From: Mesorhizobium sp.
GTDB lineage: Bacteria; Pseudomonadota; Alphaproteobacteria; Rhizobiales; Rhizobiaceae
Direction: 5' to 3'
DNA: 8,836 nt
Assembly: GCA_030698645.1 (NCBI GenBank)
Contig: JAUYMV010000135.1
Location: 1-8,836 of the forward strand
The position numbers and the translations under genes are program-made. Every line of letters starts with the position of its first letter. The first letter of the stretch is position 1. Of the stretch, positions 6,281 through 8,836 are shown in pieces. Under the pieces are notes generated by a model. The model was not told where the DNA came from. It did not search any database and saw nothing but the letters and a program-made list of their open reading frames with translations.

Positions 6281-7545
6281 GCGGGTTCGAGGCAAGACCG
6301 TTCTTCACAGCGCTGTTCGAGGCGGCCGTCGCGGCTGCCGATCCGGAGCGGGTGATGCGCGATTTTCTGCCGGAGAAGCCGAAGGGCCGAACCATCGTCA
6401 TCGGCGCGGGCAAGGGGGCGGCGCAGATGGCGCGCGCCGTCGCACGCGCCTGGGACGGACCGCTCGAAGGCGTCGTGGTGACGCGCTACGGCTATGCGGT
6501 GCCGTGCGAGCGGATTGAGGTGATCGAGGCGGCGCACCCTGTGCCCGACGCGGCCGGGATCGAAGGGGCACGGCGGTTGTTCGAGGCGGTCGATAACTTG
6601 AACGCGGACGACCTGGTCGTCGCGCTGATTTCGGGCGGCGGGTCGGCGCTGCTGCCCGCGCCGCCGGACGGTCTGACGCTCGACGACGAGATCGCGGTCA
6701 ACCGGGCGCTGCTTGCCTCGGGCGCGCCGATCTCGGCGATGAACACGGTGCGCAAGCATCTTTCCACCATCAAGGGCGGGCGGCTGGCGGCGGCGGCCCA
6801 TCCGGCGCGTGTCGTCTCGCTGGTCGTGTCGGATATCCCGGGCGACCAGCCGTCGCTGGTCTCCTCCGGGCCGACGGCACCCGACGGGTCGACACGGGCC
6901 GATGCGCTGGCGATCGTGGCGGCGTTCGGGCTCGACCTGCCGGAGGCGGCGATGCGCCACCTGGACTCGCCCGCCGCCGATGCGCCGCTGCCCGATGATC
7001 CACGGTTCGCGCGCAACGAGGTGCATGTCATCGCCTCGGCGGCACGGTCGCTAGAGGCGGCGGCGGCGGAAGCCGAAAGGCGCGGCATGCCGACGGCGAT
7101 CCTGTCGGATGCCATCGAAGGCGAGGCGCGCGAGGTCGCCAAGGTGCACGCGGCGATCGCGCGCGAGGTGGCGGCGCGGGGCCGGCCTTTCCAGAAGCCG
7201 GTGGCGATCCTGTCGGGCGGCGAGACGACGGTGACGCTGCGGGCCAAGGGCGGCAAGGGCGGCCGCAACAGCGAGTTCCTGCTCGCCTTGGCCATTGCCA
7301 TCGACGGGTTGGACGGCATCCACGCCTTCGCCGCCGATACGGACGGGATCGACGGGTCCGAGGACAATGCCGGCGCCTTTGCCGACGGCACGACCGCGGC
7401 GCGGCTGCGGGCGAAGGGGCTGGACCCGGTGGCGCTGCTCAACGGCAACAATGCCTGGGCGGCGTTCGCGGCGCTCGGCGACCTGTTCGTGCCGGGGCCG
7501 ACCGGGACGAACGTCAACGACCTGAGGGTCGTGGTGGTGCGGTAG
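6277..7545 (+). CDS. ttuD: Glycerate 2-kinase / hydroxypyruvate reductase family (MOFRL) protein
   Basis: This 422-residue protein has the DUF4147 plus MOFRL architecture of class II glycerate kinases (GckA/TtuD), which phosphorylate D-glycerate to 2-phosphoglycerate. Many are annotated as hydroxypyruvate reductases. Visible motifs: [12 protein letters not shown] with Lys46, which matches the catalytic lysine position, [49 protein letters not shown], then the MOFRL region [16 protein letters not shown] (Arg330, probable catalytic arginine), [13 protein letters not shown] and [12 protein letters not shown] at the end. The GTG at 6277 overlaps the upstream TGA as GTGA and has GGAGAGGGG (6263-6271) before it. 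An in-frame GTG at 6247 would add ten residues with no homology. It would act directly after the isomerase product is reduced. The family is secure; kinase is preferred over reductase from biochemical knowledge of the family. Confidence 0.9.
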   Translation: MSGFEARPFFTALFEAAVAAADPERVMRDFLPEKPKGRTIVIGAGKGAAQMARAVARAWDGPLEGVVVTRYGYAVPCERIEVIEAAHPVPDAAGIEGARRLFEAVDNLNADDLVVALISGGGSALLPAPPDGLTLDDEIAVNRALLASGAPISAMNTVRKHLSTIKGGRLAAAAHPARVVSLVVSDIPGDQPSLVSSGPTAPDGSTRADALAIVAAFGLDLPEAAMRHLDSPAADAPLPDDPRFARNEVHVIASAARSLEAAAAEAERRGMPTAILSDAIEGEAREVAKVHAAIAREVAARGRPFQKPVAILSGGETTVTLRAKGGKGGRNSEFLLALAIAIDGLDGIHAFAADTDGIDGSEDNAGAFADGTTAARLRAKGLDPVALLNGNNAWAAFAALGDLFVPGPTGTNVNDLRVVVVR

Positions 7546-7614
7546 GGTGGAGCGCAAGAGGGCCGAGCTTTCCGAGCCATGGCGCGGAAACTGAAAAACA
7601 GGTATCATTTCGAT

Positions 7615-7911
7615 ATGGACCGGACACGCTCCATCGACATCTTATTGCGACACAAAGCCGAGCTCGAACGGAAGGGCGTCAGGCACGCCGCTCTGTTCGG
7701 ATCGGTTGCGCGTGGCGACAATCGCCCTGATAGCGACATCGATATCGTCGTCGACCTGGGGCCGGAGACGAACCTCATCGTCACCGACTATGTCGACCTC
7801 AAGGAGTATATCGCCAGCCTTTTCGACGGCCCGGTCGACGTGGTCAGCCATGGTGGACTGAAACCAGACCTTCGGTCCCGGGCATTGCGCGATGCCGTCT
7901 ACGCCTTCTGA
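7615..7911 (+). CDS. MNT-type nucleotidyltransferase antitoxin
   Basis: This is a 98-residue minimal nucleotidyltransferase of the MNT/MntA group. The core motif is complete: LFGSVARGDNRPDSDIDIVVDL with Gly29-Ser30 and the metal-binding Asp41 and Asp43, plus a third acidic residue, Asp75, in GPVDVVS. In HEPN-MNT modules the nucleotidyltransferase neutralises the HEPN RNase, in studied cases by AMPylating it. The ATG at 7615 is chosen because homologues begin close to MDRxxxIxxL; an in-frame ATG at 7579 would add 12 basic residues. Neither has a good ribosome binding site. The gene overlaps the start of its HEPN partner by 20 bases, typical for the module. The partner is broken (next entry), so this is an apparently intact antitoxin without a functional toxin. 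Base composition is slightly more AT-rich than the catabolic genes, in keeping with acquisition. Confidence 0.85.
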   Translation: MDRTRSIDILLRHKAELERKGVRHAALFGSVARGDNRPDSDIDIVVDLGPETNLIVTDYVDLKEYIASLFDGPVDVVSHGGLKPDLRSRALRDAVYAF

Positions 7912-8261
7912 CAAGACCACGCGAGCTTTGCAGGTTATTGCCTACAATATCGCTCTCGCTCGCGAGTTCGCCGCTGGAGTGGAGTTCAGCTCGTTTCGTG
8001 ATGACGAGCGCACGATCTATGCGGTGACGCGCTGCCTCTAGATCATCTCCGAAGCGTCTCGCCGCCTGCCCGAAGACATCCGACAACGCCATCCCGATCT
8101 GCCCTGGGCGCAGATTGCCGCAGCCGGAAACATCTATCGGCACGAATACGAGGACGTCATTCCAAAAAATACTCTGGAACACAGTCCAGCATGGCCTCGA
8201 AGGGCTGGAGCGCATGGTATCCCAGGAGCGCGCCCGGATCATCGAAGGCCCCGGCGAGTAG
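7892..8261 (+). pseudogene. Broken HEPN (DUF86, HepT-like) toxin partner of MNT
   Basis: From the ATG at 7892, the frame encodes MPSTPSDKTTRALQ, IAYNIALAREFAAG, FRDDERTIYAVTRCL and then an in-frame TAG at 8039-8041. The family-like sequence continues without shift: IISEASRRLPEDIRQRH, PDLPWAQIAAAGNIYRHEYEDVIPK. The TAG stands where homologues usually have Glu in CLEIISEA, consistent with GAG to TAG. A second lesion follows at an A6 run (8164-8169): the family ending ILWNTVQHGLEGLERM resumes in the +1 frame and ends at TAG 8259-8261. One extra A in a former A5 run would explain this, since CCA-AAA-ATA-CTC-TGG reads PKILW. DUF86/HEPN proteins are RNase toxins paired with MNT proteins. The segment GNIYRHEY keeps the HxY end of the RNase motif but has Gly where RX4H has Arg. 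Two independent lesions argue for a true pseudogene. Confidence 0.85.
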
Positions 8262-8364
8262 GCCGTCGACTCCTGGTCTTCATGTTGTCGGCAACGCGCA
8301 GAGCGTCATCGCCAGGCGAGGCTTCACACCAGCGGGAGAACAATAACGGCGCCTGACGGCGCGG
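8262..8364. other. Intergenic gap between two convergent genes
   Basis: About 100 bases lie between the end of the HEPN remnant and the end of the minus-strand gene. A 5-bp stem with a 4-base loop, GCGCC-TGAC-GGCGC (8349-8362), sits two bases beyond the minus-strand stop codon. Read on the minus strand it is followed by CGTTATTGTT, so it could be a weak terminator for that gene. The stem is short and the T tract interrupted. Nothing else was recognised here. Confidence 0.3.
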
Positions 8365-8829
8365 CTAGGACGTGTCGAGGCGCCGGGCCGGCGGGAAAGG
8401 CGTATCGGGGAAGCGCCGGGTCGCTTGGTGGCGGCGATGACGCAGCATGCCGTCGCCCATCGTTTGGCCAGGCTCACCGGTCAACAGGCGCGACAGGCGA
8501 CGCATACGTCCGGTCATGCTTCGCAACACGAAGGCGAGCGCCCGGAGCGACAAAGCAAGGGTGATGGCGTCTTCGGGGGTGCTCCGGGGGCCATCGTCGG
8601 AGGCGCTGGCGAAAGCTGGCGCTGCCTGCGTGGTCGGGGACCCCTGGAGTGACGCCCTTATGAAGCCGACCGCAACCGTTTCGGTATGCCGGATGAAGGC
8701 GAGCGCCAGGCGCCGACGCGCCTCGGGGGCGTCGGCGGCACGCTCGGCGAGATCCGCGATGGCGAGCAGCAGCACGACGATGCGGTCGAGCAGATTTTTG
8801 GACGTTGCGATCTGCTTTTTCCAGTGCAT
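8365..8829 (-). CDS. Conserved-looking hypothetical protein (possibly 5'-partial)
   Basis: This 154-residue protein has no function I can assign. The N-terminal half is strongly helical: LLDRIVVLLLAIADLAERAA (14-33), then APEARRRLALAFIRHTETVAVGFIRA. After a Ser/Pro/Thr-rich linker comes a second helical part, DAITLALSLRALAFVLRSMTGRMRRLSRLL. The tail is basic and Arg-rich. The pattern of two helical segments joined by a variable linker recalls small uncharacterised proteins of Rhizobiales, but I cannot name a family. The ATG complementary to 8827-8829 gives the stated start; the frame remains open for the two codons left before the window edge, so the true start may lie beyond. No catalytic motif, signal peptide or clear membrane segment is seen. 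It is convergent with the MNT/HEPN remnant. Coding status is likely but not proven. Confidence 0.5.
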   Translation of the reverse strand: MHWKKQIATSKNLLDRIVVLLLAIADLAERAADAPEARRRLALAFIRHTETVAVGFIRASLQGSPTTQAAPAFASASDDGPRSTPEDAITLALSLRALAFVLRSMTGRMRRLSRLLTGEPGQTMGDGMLRHRRHQATRRFPDTPFPPARRLDTS

Positions 8830-8836
8830 GCGCTGC

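Noticed and set aside
7844..8242. Minus-strand open frame opposite the HEPN remnant
   Set aside because: The plus strand shows clear HEPN/DUF86 sequence across this interval, interrupted by two lesions. The minus frame has no recognisable domain.
8425..8652. Small plus-strand open frame at the right end
   Set aside because: It is antisense to the better-looking minus-strand helical protein and has no motif or ribosome binding site of note.
1..8836. tRNA, rRNA or riboswitch genes
   Set aside because: No cloverleaf, rRNA-like segment or known riboswitch core was recognised by eye anywhere in the window.

Overview
The window is GC-rich, densely packed DNA that looks like an alphaproteobacterium of the Hyphomicrobiales (Mesorhizobium/Phyllobacteriaceae-like). 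This placement is inference. It rests on the gene set (xdhC, LysR regulator, puuD, guaD), the frequent GTG starts, and a rhizobial-style palindromic intergenic repeat (CCTCTCCCCC...GGGGGAGAGG).

Layout. Positions 1-534 hold the 3' part of xdhC, the maturation factor of xanthine dehydrogenase. A BrnT/BrnA toxin-antitoxin pair (562-1087) sits directly behind it, preceded by a perfect 8-bp inverted repeat that overlaps the xdhC stop and the brnT start. A LysR-type regulator (1106-2026, minus) faces the toxin-antitoxin pair. It is divergent from a plus-strand run of five catabolic genes: puuD (2166-3383, membrane urate oxidase with a C-terminal cytochrome c), guaD (3598-4911, guanine deaminase), a UPF0303/GlcG-like protein (4977-5474), a hydroxypyruvate isomerase-family protein (5480-6280) and a glycerate 2-kinase/hydroxypyruvate reductase-family protein (6277-7545). 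The gap between puuD and guaD is filled by two inverted copies of a palindromic repeat (3405-3571). A 19-bp perfect dyad (4942-4960) lies just upstream of the UPF0303 gene.

How the genes fit together. GuaD makes xanthine from guanine. Xanthine dehydrogenase, matured by XdhC, makes urate, and PuuD oxidises urate. Later ring-opening steps, not in this window, yield glyoxylate. The isomerase-like protein and glycerate kinase fit the tartronate semialdehyde/hydroxypyruvate/glycerate branch that returns glyoxylate carbon to 2-phosphoglycerate. No glyoxylate carboligase or allantoin-degrading gene is present here. The UPF0303 protein is the one member of the run without a clear role.

The right end is accessory: an MNT nucleotidyltransferase antitoxin (7615-7911), followed by an overlapping HEPN (DUF86) partner that is broken twice, by an in-frame amber codon and by a +1 shift in an A6 run. 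A minus-strand conserved-looking hypothetical gene (8365-8829) reaches nearly to the window edge. I see no wholly new system. The most useful leads are the UPF0303 gene with its dyad, the decayed HEPN toxin beside an intact MNT gene, and the inverted repeat pair inside the catabolic run.
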